Positions 1-9,647 of a stretch of DNA of 64,000 bases are shown here, piece after piece. The position numbers were made by a program, and so were the translations under genes. The stretch lies in assembly GCF_000807925.1 (NCBI RefSeq), contig NZ_JRVC01000012.1, forward strand, positions 1-64,000. Reading direction: 5' to 3'. Position 1 is the stretch's first letter. Each line of letters starts with the position of its first letter. The notes under the pieces are model-generated. The model was given only the letters and a program-made list of their open reading frames with translations, ran no database searches and was not told the DNA's origin. The stretch comes from Novosphingobium subterraneum (GTDB taxonomy: Bacteria; Pseudomonadota; Alphaproteobacteria; Sphingomonadales; Sphingomonadaceae).

Positions 1-947
1 TGACCGTGCCCAGCGTTGCCGTGTCGGTCACGGTCAGCGTCACGTCGCCCGCCGCCGCAAGGCCCGTCGCCGTGAGGCTGGCCGCAGTCAGATCGAGCGT
101 GCTGCCGGCGGTGATCGTGCCGCCGGTGATCGCCCGCGTGGCACCCAGGGTCACGCCCTCGCCCGCGCTCAGGCTGTCGAAGGTGAAGTTGCGCGCAGCA
201 ACAAGCACCGCCGCCCCCGCATCGGTCGCGCCAATGCGGATGTCGCGCCCCTGGTAGGTCGCCGAGGTTCCGGCATTCACCGCGTTGACCGTTGCGTCGC
301 GGCTGCCCAGCGCGACGCTGGTGCCTGCCGTGATCGTGTCGAGGGTCATGGCACTCGTCGCGGTCAGCACCACCGAGGTGCCGGCGTCGATCGTGCTGCC
401 ATTGATCACCACGCCGCCGAGTTGCACCTGCCCGCTTGCGCTGGCAGACGCGAAGGTCACCCGCCCGGTCGTCGCCGCAATGTCGCCGCCAAGCGCGGAC
501 ACGCTGCCCAGCGTGGCAAGCCCGCCGATGGTCAGCGTCAGGTTCCCCGCTCCGGACTGCAGCGTCGGCACCGCCAGCGTGCCAGCACCGATCGCCAATG
601 CCCCACCGGCCAGCGCAGAATCCAGCACCGCGCCGCCCGTCACGGCAAGCGACAGATCGCCGCCTGCATCGAGCGTGCCTGCCTGCAGGCTGTCGGCGCC
701 GAGCGTCATCGTCGTGCCAGACGTTGCCGAGGCCAGCGTCAGCGCGCCGGTTGCCGTCACGGCGATGCTGGTGCCGGCATCGAGCGTGCCGCCGGTGATC
801 GTCCCGCCTGCCAGCGTGATCCCGCCCGCAGCGCCGATCGCATCGAACGTCAGCAGCGCCGGGTCGATGAACACCGAACCGCCGCTCGAGGTGACCGTGC
901 CCAGCGTTGCCGTGTCGGTCACGGTCAGCGTCACGTCGCCCGCCGCC
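1..947 (-). repeat. Long-period internal repeat of the TpsA passenger
   Basis: Bases 1-56 and 892-947 are identical, 891 bp apart, which is exactly 297 codons in the TpsA frame. Both copies encode GDVTLTVTDTATLGTV. Shorter degenerate units built on AGTS...LTA and G-T-LDAG lie between them. This is the usual pattern of a solenoid beta-helix passenger. More copies probably lie left of the window. Confidence 0.8.
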
Positions 948-3900
948 TCCAGTTGATCAGCAACAAGGTTATCGCCGGTGATGGCAAGCAGACCACCCGC
1001 CCTTGCACTCGTGCCTTCGATTGCCTGTGCATCGATCGACAGATCGCCGTCGACAACCAGATCTCCGAACGTGGCCGCAGTCCCAGCAGTGAGGGACAGA
1101 TTGCCCACATCGGACGCCGAACCCACGTGAAGCGACGTTGCCGCATCGAAGGTGCCATCAAGGCCCGCCAATGTGAGGGTGCCGATGCGGATCTCGGCCG
1201 CAGCTGAAACTGCGCTTGTTGCCCCAAGCGAGAGAATGCCTGTGCGCAGCGCACCGGCAGCATCAAAGGTTCCCTCGGTTTCACCGCCGACATCGACGGC
1301 TGAAGTCAGCTCACGTGCAGCAACGAGAGAAGCGGCATCGATGTCACCACCGATCGAGAGACCGATGTCACTGACCGTTGCTTCGATATTCCCCGTGCCC
1401 GACAGATTGGCAGCGGCTGTCAGACTGACGAAACCGCCTTGCAGCGTGGAACCGCCAAGGAGAGCGATGCCGCCTTGCTGGGACGTGATCGAAAGGCCAT
1501 CGACCGCCGCGATCTGCGCTACAAGCTCCGGCCCGCCGATCGCTATGTCACTGGTCGCGTAAAGCACGACGGACTTGCCGGATATCGCGCCGTTGGAGCG
1601 GATATCGAAAGCCTTGAAATCTCCGTCACCGATGCTGACGAAGTCAGCGGCGTTCACATCGCCGATGCAGATTGCGCCCTCAAGGCAATCGGCATCAAGC
1701 GTATCGCCATCGGTCCGACGGATCGACGACCCCGAAATCGCTCCTGTGACATCCGCGCGGAACGAAGCACCGGCAAAGCTGGCCAGCCGAGCATCAATGG
1801 CGGCACCCGAAATCTCGATACCGCCCGTGCCAGCATCAATTGCCGAGCCTGCCCCGATTGAAAGGATAGCAATGTTGGTGGGCAAGAGGTCGTAACTTAT
1901 CGGCTGACCGCCGGCTGCAAAGACCAACCGTTCGGGGACTGACGATGGCCCGGTGTTGGCGAGGAAGCTGTTGTTCCTGCCAATCAGGATATCATTACCG
2001 GACCGAACTCCGATGCCCGCTCCGGCTGTGAAAGCAGTGCCATCCAGAGTCAGGACGGTTCCGCCACTGTTGAGATCGAGACTGCCCGAAGCGTTGAAGC
2101 GGCCGCCGCCCGAGGCCTCTCCGAGGGTCAGCAAGCCATCGACGTAAAAGTAATCTCCGTCGAGCAGAGCGCCAGCCTCGGCTATGACGTTCGTGCCGGA
2201 GATATTGCGGATCGTGGCGTCGTTCCCGGCGCGAACGGCTACGTTGCCATTCGAATAGTATCCGCTGCCAGCATCGCCAGTGATGTTTCCGCCAGCGTAG
2301 ACGGTGAGATTGCCGAGACCGGCCAATTCGGCCGGACCGACAAGACTGAAATCGCTTGATGCGTCCACGTCGAGATTGCTGCTCGCCTCGATTAGGCGGC
2401 AGACCGCTGCGGTGCAGGCATTGCTGACGATATCGATGGTGTCGAATGACGAGAGCCTGATCGCCCCGGCAGAGAAGCGGCCATTGCCCTCGCCGGTCAC
2501 AACGATGCCGGTATCACTTTGCACATACGCAGTGTCTGCGGCGAGCGATGCACCGTCGGCTAGCGTAATTGCAATGTTGCCGCCGGAGAGCAGGGTCAGC
2601 TCTGAATCGACCGCGATTGTCCCGCCGGTGACCGCAATGCCGATCGTTGGATCCAGGCTTGCAGGAAAGCCGGACGCTTCGCCGGTGAAGCTGCTGAAAT
2701 GCAGGCCACCACCGGCGGCAGTCGCGGAGTTCGACAGCGAGATGCTACCCGGTGCCTGGTTGAAGCCGAAACCGAAATTGACGAAGAACTGTCTGCTCGT
2801 GACATCTGCCGTTACGTCGAGGGCAGAAATCTGTCCAAGACCACCGCCGCTATCGTCGCTTGCAGAAAATGCGATTGTTCCCCCCGTGGCGGGAACGGCA
2901 GTGGACGTTCCGGGATTGCCCGATCCGCCGGGCCCAGTGCCACTCGTCCCCGCCAGGTTTCTGAACCGGGTAGTGCCTGCCGCCGTGGCGACGAGATCGC
3001 CGAAGCTTAGCTTCCCACCCTCTGCGCCCATGGTGATTGCGCCACCGGCTCCAGCCTGCGCAAGTCCGGTATTGCCGCCATTGCCGCCCGCGACCCCGGC
3101 TTCGCTGGCCGACGCACCATTGCCGCCCGCACCGCCCAAGCCACCGACACCACTCGCGGTGAGTGTCGTGCCGCCAAACAATCCAAGTGACGCCTCGCCA
3201 AGCCGATTGGCCGATAGCCCTATTGTTCCTCCTGAACCTGCACCGCCAGCGCCGCCGTTGCCCCCTGAACCGCCGCTCGATCCAGTTGCATCCACGCCTC
3301 GCCCACCGTTGCCGCCAAAGCCCGAAGTTGAAACCGCCAGTCCGCCATCGGTTTCGGCGATTGCGATAGAGCCTTCGAGGTCAGCAAGCAGGTTGAAGAC
3401 GCCGCCGGAACCGTCACCGCCCGCGCTGCCAGCGGTGCCGTCACCCGAAGCGGAATATCCGGCTCCATCCGCACCAGCACCGCCAGTGCCGTCAACGGTC
3501 GCCGACAAGCTACCGAGAGAAATGCTCGAATTGGCCCCCGTGGAAGTGAGAGCAATCAGGCCGCCGCGACCGCGGCCGCCCGTGCCGCCGACCGAGGGTC
3601 CGGGCGTGCCGCTGCTGCTGGCATCGACGCGGCCACCGCCAGCACCTCCGAGGCCGCTAGCGATCATGGTCAGGCCATCGAATGCCAGGCTGCCGCCACC
3701 CGACGCAGTTGCGGTTATGGCGCCACCCGAACCGTCCGCCCCATTGCCGCCATCGCCTTGTGCGACGCCGCCGAACAATGCAGAGTTTCCACCAAGCCCG
3801 CCATTTCCGGCTCGACCGGAGGCTTCTATCGCGGGGCCCGAAACCGTCAGCGTTCCGAGGTTTGCTGCGGCGAACGCAACCTCTCCGCCTATGGCCTCGC

Positions 3901-6900
3901 CGCCATCTCCGCCAAGACCTGCGCCAGCGGCGTCGGCTCCGCCGTTGCCGCCGTTGCCGCCGACGCCTGCCGCAGACAATGCTGCACCGGTTACGGTTAG
4001 TCCTGTACCGGATCCCCCGGAAGCCACCTCGACCCGACCACCAATGCCCGAACCGCCTTGTCCGCCATTGCCGCCGGATTGCCCATCACCACCCGCGGCA
4101 CCCCTGCCTTCGGCGGTTATGGTGAGATCGCCAAGTGCCGTCGTGCCCGCGCCAACCAGAAGACGGCCAATGCCGCCAGTACCATTGCCACCATTGCCCC
4201 CGTTCGTCCCAGCTTCGCTAATGGCACCGATACCGTCGGCGGATAGGGTCACTGTGCGGAGATAGTCGAGCGACGTGGAAGCGCCGAAGTCGGCAGCAAT
4301 CTCGAATATTGCCGTGCCGCCGGTGCCGCTGCCGCCACTTCCTCCGAAAAAGGCATCATTGGCATCGTTGATGAAGTTTCCGGCACGTCCGCCAATGCCG
4401 GTCGCATCGACTGCGATGATCCCAGCATCGAACACGCCAGAGAGGTATCTGATGGTCGCAGTTCCGCCAACGCCGTCTCCTCCGGGACCTGAGTACTGGG
4501 GAGTACCTGATCCGAAGGAATAGCCACCAAGCCCGCCATTGCCGATCGCCCTTACCTCGACCTGAGGCGGGACATCGCGATATGGAACAGTAGCTGACAA
4601 CGAGCCGCCATCGATCGTGACGAGCGCCGCCCCGCCGGTGCCGAGTCCCCCCTGCCCCGGTTGCAGCGTTCCACCGAAATCGTAACCGCCGTTCCCGAAG
4701 TAACTGATACCGCCGTAAATCGGATCCGAAATCGGCGTGTTGCCATTGGCTTCAACCAGAAGGGAGTCCGTGCGGATCGTTCCGGACGTGAGAGTTGCAG
4801 TTGCATCACCGCCGGTGCCAGCGCCGCCAACGCCGCCATCAATGTCGAGGTCCGTGTATGCTCCATCGCCACCATAACCTGATGCGGTGACAGTGATACT
4901 GGGTACGGAAACCAAGCCGCCGCTGACGTTCAGCGCTGCCGATCCGCCAAGGCCGAGCCCACCGGCGCCCGGTCCCGCACCGGCCACGTTCCGGCCAGTG
5001 CCGCCTTCGCCTGTTGCGCTGATGTCGAGCGTGCTCGTCGCAAATGTGCCATCCGTAATGGTGAAAGTTGCCGTTCCACCGACCCCGCTGGCGCCGTCTC
5101 CCGCCTGAGCGCCAAGACTGGTGCGGGCGGATTCAAATGCTGCCCCGCCTTGGCCGAGACTGGACACAGTGACCTGCGCCCCCGTGAACGATGAAGTCTT
5201 GCCAGACTGGGTGAAAGTGACGTCTCCGCCTGTTCCGACACCCGAAAGCCCCGCTACGTCATCTCTTCGGCCTGCGCCCCCGATCGAACGCATCGTCAGG
5301 TCACCCGAATAGGATGAATCGGCGAGCGTGAAGCCCACTGCGCCACCGGTTCCGCTCCCGCCGTCGAAACCGCTCCCGCCGCTTGCCTGCGAGCGCAATG
5401 ACGCTCCGAAGTCAACGATTGCCGAAGACCCGTTGCGCAAGATCGCCGTGACAGTGCCGGACTGGGCGTCCTCTCCGCTCTCGTAAGAGCTCGCATCGGT
5501 TGTCAGGCTCAGATATCCGGTGCGCAGCGTGCTGGCGTCGCTGACGAACGAGACATTGGCCGACCGCTGTGTTCCCAAAGCATTACTGCCGTGCGCCGAC
5601 AGATACACACTTGCGCCCGCCGTATCGAGCTGGGCGTTATTTGTAAGATTGAGCGACACCGTGTTCGGGTCGATCAGATCGCCATAAGCACTCGATCCAA
5701 GATTGATGTAATTGGAGAAATTCCCCCCGTTAGTGAGGATTGAGGTCGCTAGATTGGCATTGTCCAACGACAGCGACACGTTGCCGAGCGAAGCGATGCC
5801 TCCATCGCTGGCCGAAGCATAGTTCGACGCATTGATCGAACCGGTCTGAAACCGTGTCGGGATGCCAGAAAAGCTGACGGATACCGCTCCAGCAGTGGCA
5901 TCAAGTGGAGACTGATCGCTGCCGGAGTAGGTGATCGCATCTGAATGGAGCGAGAGTGAGCGCGATGCATAAGCACCACCGGACACCGACAAGGATACAT
6001 CACCCGATGTGGCATTGCCGCCACTGATCGCCTGCTGACCACTGAAAAAGCCGTGGCTCGCGGTCGACGAAATGGTGACGTCACCGAACGAGACACTGTT
6101 GCTGGTCGAACCGACGGGAGCGGAAACCTGGATTGCCGCTGAACCCGACGTGGCACTTCCTGTCGAAAGAGCGCCGACTCCCGAGGTGGCGTCGCTCAGC
6201 AAAGAGGTCGAATTCGCAAAGACACTGCCGTTGGTAACCGTCAGCGAGACATTGCCCGCAACGGCGTCGTCACCGACCGTGTCAGGCAACAGCGCATCGC
6301 CGTTCATTGGATCGGTCTGGATCGCTCCGATCGCGGTCGATGTCAGACTCAGGCCTCCGCTCACGGAGAGTCCCGCCTCTCCCGCCACAGATACCGCTAC
6401 GTTGCCCGCCTTGGCGCCATTCGCCGATGCCAGCGACAGCCCACCATCGACGGAAACGAAATTGCCGTTGTCAATCTTGGCAGACAGATCGCCGCGCGCG
6501 TCAAATGTGGCGCTGCCGTTCACGACCGTCGATGAAGTGGTCGCGTCAATTTCAATGCCACCGCTGGCACGACCGACGAGCGTGTTGGTCGATCCCTCGG
6601 AACCGATCGTGAGGTTCGAGACGACAAGGGAAGCATCGTTGCCCACGATCGCATTCGGATCGATAGCGCCCGACGCAATATTGTACCCTGCCGAGAGCAC
6701 GACCGAACCATCCACCACTTCGGCGGTCGTCGCGCTGTCATAGCCCATCCGTCCCGAGACCATGGCGGTCATCGCCTGGTTCTTGGGAACCGCAACGAGG
6801 TAAACCCCGTGGTTTGCATCGGTCGAGTTAGTGTTTGCGGCCCACGTGGTGCTGCCGGTATGCGAGACCCCGGCATCATCGGTCGACCCACTATCGACCA

Positions 6901-7660
6901 CGATGTCGAATAGCCCGTTGTTGATCGTCAGGGTCGCCGCCTCTGCGGCAACGAATGCGGCGGAACCGTTTACCCGAACTGTGCCTGCCTGATCGACCCG
7001 CGGCGCTACCAGCGCAACGTAGCTGCTGTTGAACAGCGTGGCGTTGATCTGCGCGCCCGACTGAATCGTAACGGACGACTTGGGATCGAGGGCAGCGCCG
7101 AAACGTATCTCGTTCTTGTCGCCATACAGACGAGTACCCTCAGCAGTCACCGGGTCAACCGTGATGGGCAGCGACGTGAGCACAAGGCTGCCGACATTGA
7201 AGACGCCCTTCGCCCCCACGACCCAACCGCCGGCATTGTAGAACCAGATCCTGCCAAGCGGATCCGAAGAGACTGTTCCGGATATCGAGAGTGGACCAGT
7301 CGTCGCCGTGTCCGTGACGCGGTTCAGGACAGTGAATGGCGTGCCGGTGTCGGCGTTGAACCGCAGGGTCATGCCTTCGGGCAGGAACTCGCCGGACGGA
7401 CTGGTAATGGCCCAGTCGATCAGGGCCTCGTTCGCATTGACAAAGATCGTGTCGGTGTTGGTGCCGTTGAAGACCGGCGCACTGGCGCCAAACTGGACCG
7501 TTGCCGTACCCTGCACCGCCTGTGCGCGGACCTGCGCGGGCGCAGTCGCAAGCGCCAGCGATGTTGCCCCGCAGGATATTCCGCTCAAGAGCTTGGCCAA
7601 GGATAGTTTGCGCATTTTCGGGCTTGTGCTTTCAGGCGAATGGGCAGGCGAACGGGCCAT
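1..7660 (-). CDS. Giant TpsA-type exoprotein (filamentous haemagglutinin-like), C-terminus outside window
   Basis: This is the secreted passenger of a two-partner (type Vb) secretion pair. The frame reads open from an ATG at 7660 to the left edge, about 2553 codons, with no stop. The N-terminus is a long signal peptide ending near AQVRAQA; a second ATG at 7615 is possible. A TPS-like domain follows, with a GRIWFYNAGG stretch where the family usually has an NPNG-type motif, then FNVGSL. Next come Ser/Thr-rich beta-helix repeats, a glycine-rich modular stretch coded at about 2990-5250, and a further repetitive region. The start overlaps the TpsB stop (TGATG), so the two are translationally coupled. 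FHA-type proteins act as adhesins or toxin carriers. No effector domain is visible because the C-terminus is missing. The family call is firm; the function is unknown. Confidence 0.88.
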   Translation of the reverse strand, partial: MARSPAHSPESTSPKMRKLSLAKLLSGISCGATSLALATAPAQVRAQAVQGTATVQFGASAPVFNGTNTDTIFVNANEALIDWAITSPSGEFLPEGMTLRFNADTGTPFTVLNRVTDTATTGPLSISGTVSSDPLGRIWFYNAGGWVVGAKGVFNVGSLVLTSLPITVDPVTAEGTRLYGDKNEIRFGAALDPKSSVTIQSGAQINATLFNSSYVALVAPRVDQAGTVRVNGSAAFVAAEAATLTINNGLFDIVVDSGSTDDAGVSHTGSTTWAANTNSTDANHGVYLVAVPKNQAMTAMVSGRMGYDSATTAEVVDGSVVLSAGYNIASGAIDPNAIVGNDASLVVSNLTIGSEGSTNTLVGRASGGIEIDATTSSTVVNGSATFDARGDLSAKIDNGNFVSVDGGLSLASANGAKAGNVAVSVAGEAGLSVSGGLSLTSTAIGAIQTDPMNGDALLPDTVGDDAVAGNVSLTVTNGSVFANSTSLLSDATSGVGALSTGSATSGSAAIQVSAPVGSTSNSVSFGDVTISSTASHGFFSGQQAISGGNATSGDVSLSVSGGAYASRSLSLHSDAITYSGSDQSPLDATAGAVSVSFSGIPTRFQTGSINASNYASASDGGIASLGNVSLSLDNANLATSILTNGGNFSNYINLGSSAYGDLIDPNTVSLNLTNNAQLDTAGASVYLSAHGSNALGTQRSANVSFVSDASTLRTGYLSLTTDASSYESGEDAQSGTVTAILRNGSSAIVDFGASLRSQASGGSGFDGGSGTGGAVGFTLADSSYSGDLTMRSIGGAGRRDDVAGLSGVGTGGDVTFTQSGKTSSFTGAQVTVSSLGQGGAAFESARTSLGAQAGDGASGVGGTATFTITDGTFATSTLDISATGEGGTGRNVAGAGPGAGGLGLGGSAALNVSGGLVSVPSITVTASGYGGDGAYTDLDIDGGVGGAGTGGDATATLTSGTIRTDSLLVEANGNTPISDPIYGGISYFGNGGYDFGGTLQPGQGGLGTGGAALVTIDGGSLSATVPYRDVPPQVEVRAIGNGGLGGYSFGSGTPQYSGPGGDGVGGTATIRYLSGVFDAGIIAVDATGIGGRAGNFINDANDAFFGGSGGSGTGGTAIFEIAADFGASTSLDYLRTVTLSADGIGAISEAGTNGGNGGNGTGGIGRLLVGAGTTALGDLTITAEGRGAAGGDGQSGGNGGQGGSGIGGRVEVASGGSGTGLTVTGAALSAAGVGGNGGNGGADAAGAGLGGDGGEAIGGEVAFAAANLGTLTVSGPAIEASGRAGNGGLGGNSALFGGVAQGDGGNGADGSGGAITATASGGGSLAFDGLTMIASGLGGAGGGRVDASSSGTPGPSVGGTGGRGRGGLIALTSTGANSSISLGSLSATVDGTGGAGADGAGYSASGDGTAGSAGGDGSGGVFNLLADLEGSIAIAETDGGLAVSTSGFGGNGGRGVDATGSSGGSGGNGGAGGAGSGGTIGLSANRLGEASLGLFGGTTLTASGVGGLGGAGGNGASASEAGVAGGNGGNTGLAQAGAGGAITMGAEGGKLSFGDLVATAAGTTRFRNLAGTSGTGPGGSGNPGTSTAVPATGGTIAFSASDDSGGGLGQISALDVTADVTSRQFFVNFGFGFNQAPGSISLSNSATAAGGGLHFSSFTGEASGFPASLDPTIGIAVTGGTIAVDSELTLLSGGNIAITLADGASLAADTAYVQSDTGIVVTGEGNGRFSAGAIRLSSFDTIDIVSNACTAAVCRLIEASSNLDVDASSDFSLVGPAELAGLGNLTVYAGGNITGDAGSGYYSNGNVAVRAGNDATIRNISGTNVIAEAGALLDGDYFYVDGLLTLGEASGGGRFNASGSLDLNSGGTVLTLDGTAFTAGAGIGVRSGNDILIGRNNSFLANTGPSSVPERLVFAAGGQPISYDLLPTNIAILSIGAGSAIDAGTGGIEISGAAIDARLASFAGASFRADVTGAISGSSIRRTDGDTLDADCLEGAICIGDVNAADFVSIGDGDFKAFDIRSNGAISGKSVVLYATSDIAIGGPELVAQIAAVDGLSITSQQGGIALLGGSTLQGGFVSLTAAANLSGTGNIEATVSDIGLSIGGDIDAASLVAARELTSAVDVGGETEGTFDAAGALRTGILSLGATSAVSAAAEIRIGTLTLAGLDGTFDAATSLHVGSASDVGNLSLTAGTAATFGDLVVDGDLSIDAQAIEGTSARAGGLLAITGDNLVADQLEAAGDVTLTVTDTATLGTVTSSGGSVFIDPALLTFDAIGAAGGITLAGGTITGGTLDAGTSIAVTATGALTLASATSGTTMTLGADSLQAGTLDAGGDLSLAVTGGAVLDSALAGGALAIGAGTLAVPTLQSGAGNLTLTIGGLATLGSVSALGGDIAATTGRVTFASASASGQVQLGGVVINGSTIDAGTSVVLTATSAMTLDTITAGTSVALGSRDATVNAVNAGTSATYQGRDIRIGATDAGAAVLVAARNFTFDSLSAGEGVTLGATRAITGGTITAGSTLDLTAASLTATGLAAAGDVTLTVTDTATLGTV
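2990..5250 (-). repeat. Glycine-rich PGRS-like modules inside TpsA
   Basis: In the TpsA frame this stretch holds about a dozen modules of roughly 60-90 residues. Each has a GxGG start, a short hydrophobic or Ser/Thr beta segment, then GG-x-GG-x-G runs such as GGNGGNGGADAAGAGLGG. Examples of module starts are GVGGTATIRYLSG, GTGGTAIFEIAAD, GIGGEVAFAAAN, GSGGTIGLSANRLG and GAGGAITMGAEGG. The composition resembles mycobacterial PE_PGRS proteins, but the setting is a TpsA passenger, so that resemblance is probably convergent. Confidence 0.75.
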
Positions 7661-9537
7661 CACAGCCTCCACGGCAGGAGCTGGAACGAAAGATTGAGCA
7701 TGAAGCGGGCCTTGCCCTTGACGTCCAATCCCAGTGGATTGTGCAGGGGCACCGCCACGCCGGCATCCAGACGAATGGAATCCTTGATTGCAGCCCGCAG
7801 GCCCCCGCCGACCGAAATCACCTTCTGCGGATCGATCCCATCGAATGCGGCGTCATTGTTCCACACCCACGCCGCATCGGCGAAGGCGTAAGGCTGGAAA
7901 GCACTGCCACCGGCAACCTTGGGCAAGAGCGATCCCAGCCGGATCTCGCCGCGCACGCCAACGCCGCTGTCGCCGATCACGGCACCGGGATCATAGCCCC
8001 TGCCCACGGTGTAGTTGCCACCGGAGAATTCTTCATAGGAAAGGAGCCTGTCGGGCGAGTATTGGGCACGGGGCTGAATACTGAGCGTAACCTTGCGCAC
8101 CGGACGGTAATCGAAAACACCAGAAGCTCGCAGGACAAAGCCCTTTGCGGTACCCTCGATCCGGCTCGGTGTAACCTTTCCGAAGCCGCGGCAACTGGGC
8201 GCATTGGCACCAACGCAGCCCTTGGTGGCGTCGAGGACATCAAGCCCCTGTCGGGCTTCTAGAGTCAGTCCCCACGACCAGTGCGGTTCGAACGGCGTGA
8301 AGCCGTCGCGGCCTGTCAGGCTCGGTCGGCTGATACCGCTGGCCTCGGTCCTGGCGTAGATCACCCGCAAGCGATCGCGGTTCAGCGGAATGCTGCCGAA
8401 GTCGAGATCCTGATTGGATATCTGTCCCCCCGCTGCAATCGACAGGTTGTATGCCTGTGACCGGACGAGCGGAAAGCTGCCCTCCAGCGATGCCGACAGT
8501 GTCCTCGAATGAAAGTCGGCCCGCGAGTCCGTCACAGTCGGATTGGTCCAACCGTACGTAAAGTCACCCCGAAGTGCGAAACCTTCTCCTCCAAGCCGCA
8601 TCTCGTGGCCAAGTTGAAGCACCTTCTGCTCATGAAGGTCGGTGGTGGCAAAAAAGCTCGCCGTGGTGGAATCGCCCAGCCCCGTCAGCCCGTTGAACTG
8701 CACCCTCGCAAGTCCACTGTACCGACCGACTGCGCGAGAGCCGTAGTTCTGCAACCCGATTTCAGCATAGGCTGGCATCCTCCGCACGGAAACCTCGCCC
8801 ACGACTTCGCCCGGCGACCCTTCCAGCGGGCGAAGCGCCAGCCGCACATCCATGCCAGGCAGGTCCTTCGCCAGTAGCAGGTAACGCTCTGCGCGACGGG
8901 TGTTGAATACGGGATCTCTGGTCAGCTTCTGGAGGTACCTGAGGAGCGCCTGTTCGGACCGCCCCACGTCACCTTTGACCTGCACGCGCTTGAGATGGGC
9001 AAGGAGCACATCCAGCCGGACGGTTCCTCCATCAATTTTTTGCGGCGGCACCTGCACCGCGGCGAGATATCCGGCCTGGCGCAGCTTGGTCGCGGCGCGA
9101 TCACGAATTTCGCAGATCACCGATACCGGCTGCTCCGCTCCGACAAACTCTGCATAGCTGTCCGCGAGATCGAACCCCGCAAGATCCTGCATGCCGGTGA
9201 AGGTGACGGACGAAAGCTTGAAGCGGATCCCGGCGAAATCGGGAGCAGCAAGAGGGCATGGCGCGCGTTCGACTTCGGATGTGTCAACCGTGACCGGGCC
9301 ACTCCGATTGAGCGTTCCTTCTGCTACCCCACGCTGGATTTCTTCGCGCGTAGGGGGCTGAACGTTACTCGGAGGAAGCGACTGGGCGAGCGCGGTGCTC
9401 ACCGAAAAGGATAGGGTCAGAAGAGGAAACAGGCCTGCCGCGGCTGTCCCGCGAAGCCTGAAGAACCAGGCTTTGCCACGGAAACGAACTGGTATCGTGC
9501 CCCCGGGCAAGGGCAAAACAGCAACAGGATCGGCCAT
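7660..9537 (-). CDS. TpsB outer-membrane transporter (ShlB/FhaC/HecB family)
   Basis: This 625-residue outer-membrane barrel exports the adjacent TpsA. A signal peptide ends near STALAQS. A POTRA-type region follows at about residues 95-190 (RFKLSSVTFTGM, then DRAATKLRQAGYLAAVQVPPQKIDGGTVRLDVLLAH). The rest is an Omp85-type barrel of alternating strands to the C-terminus. VGRGYDPG at about residue 511 is the family's conserved (V)RGY loop-6 motif. The C-terminal strand ends in FQLLPWRL. GGAGA-like purines lie about 11 nt before the ATG. Its TGA overlaps the TpsA start by one base. The cognate substrate assignment rests on this overlap and is very likely. Confidence 0.92.
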   Translation of the reverse strand: MADPVAVLPLPGGTIPVRFRGKAWFFRLRGTAAAGLFPLLTLSFSVSTALAQSLPPSNVQPPTREEIQRGVAEGTLNRSGPVTVDTSEVERAPCPLAAPDFAGIRFKLSSVTFTGMQDLAGFDLADSYAEFVGAEQPVSVICEIRDRAATKLRQAGYLAAVQVPPQKIDGGTVRLDVLLAHLKRVQVKGDVGRSEQALLRYLQKLTRDPVFNTRRAERYLLLAKDLPGMDVRLALRPLEGSPGEVVGEVSVRRMPAYAEIGLQNYGSRAVGRYSGLARVQFNGLTGLGDSTTASFFATTDLHEQKVLQLGHEMRLGGEGFALRGDFTYGWTNPTVTDSRADFHSRTLSASLEGSFPLVRSQAYNLSIAAGGQISNQDLDFGSIPLNRDRLRVIYARTEASGISRPSLTGRDGFTPFEPHWSWGLTLEARQGLDVLDATKGCVGANAPSCRGFGKVTPSRIEGTAKGFVLRASGVFDYRPVRKVTLSIQPRAQYSPDRLLSYEEFSGGNYTVGRGYDPGAVIGDSGVGVRGEIRLGSLLPKVAGGSAFQPYAFADAAWVWNNDAAFDGIDPQKVISVGGGLRAAIKDSIRLDAGVAVPLHNPLGLDVKGKARFMLNLSFQLLPWRL

Positions 9538-9647
9538 TTGAGTCGAATCTCCACAGGCGCGACCCGTGATGACTTAACTTGTTGGCCCGGTAAGGCTCTG
9601 TAATGTTGGGAATGACCTGTGGTGGAGAATCACCCTAAGTAGTTCCA

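Noticed and set aside
6..956. Plus-strand open frames rich in Ala, Val, Ser and Pro at the left edge, and similar ones up to 7700
   Set aside because: They are antisense shadows of the repetitive TpsA gene, which is open on the minus strand through the whole stretch and has a signal peptide and coupled TpsB.
2304..4265. 653-codon plus-strand Pro/Ala-rich frame
   Set aside because: Its proline runs are the complement of the glycine-rich TpsA modules; it has no signal, domain or plausible ribosome site.
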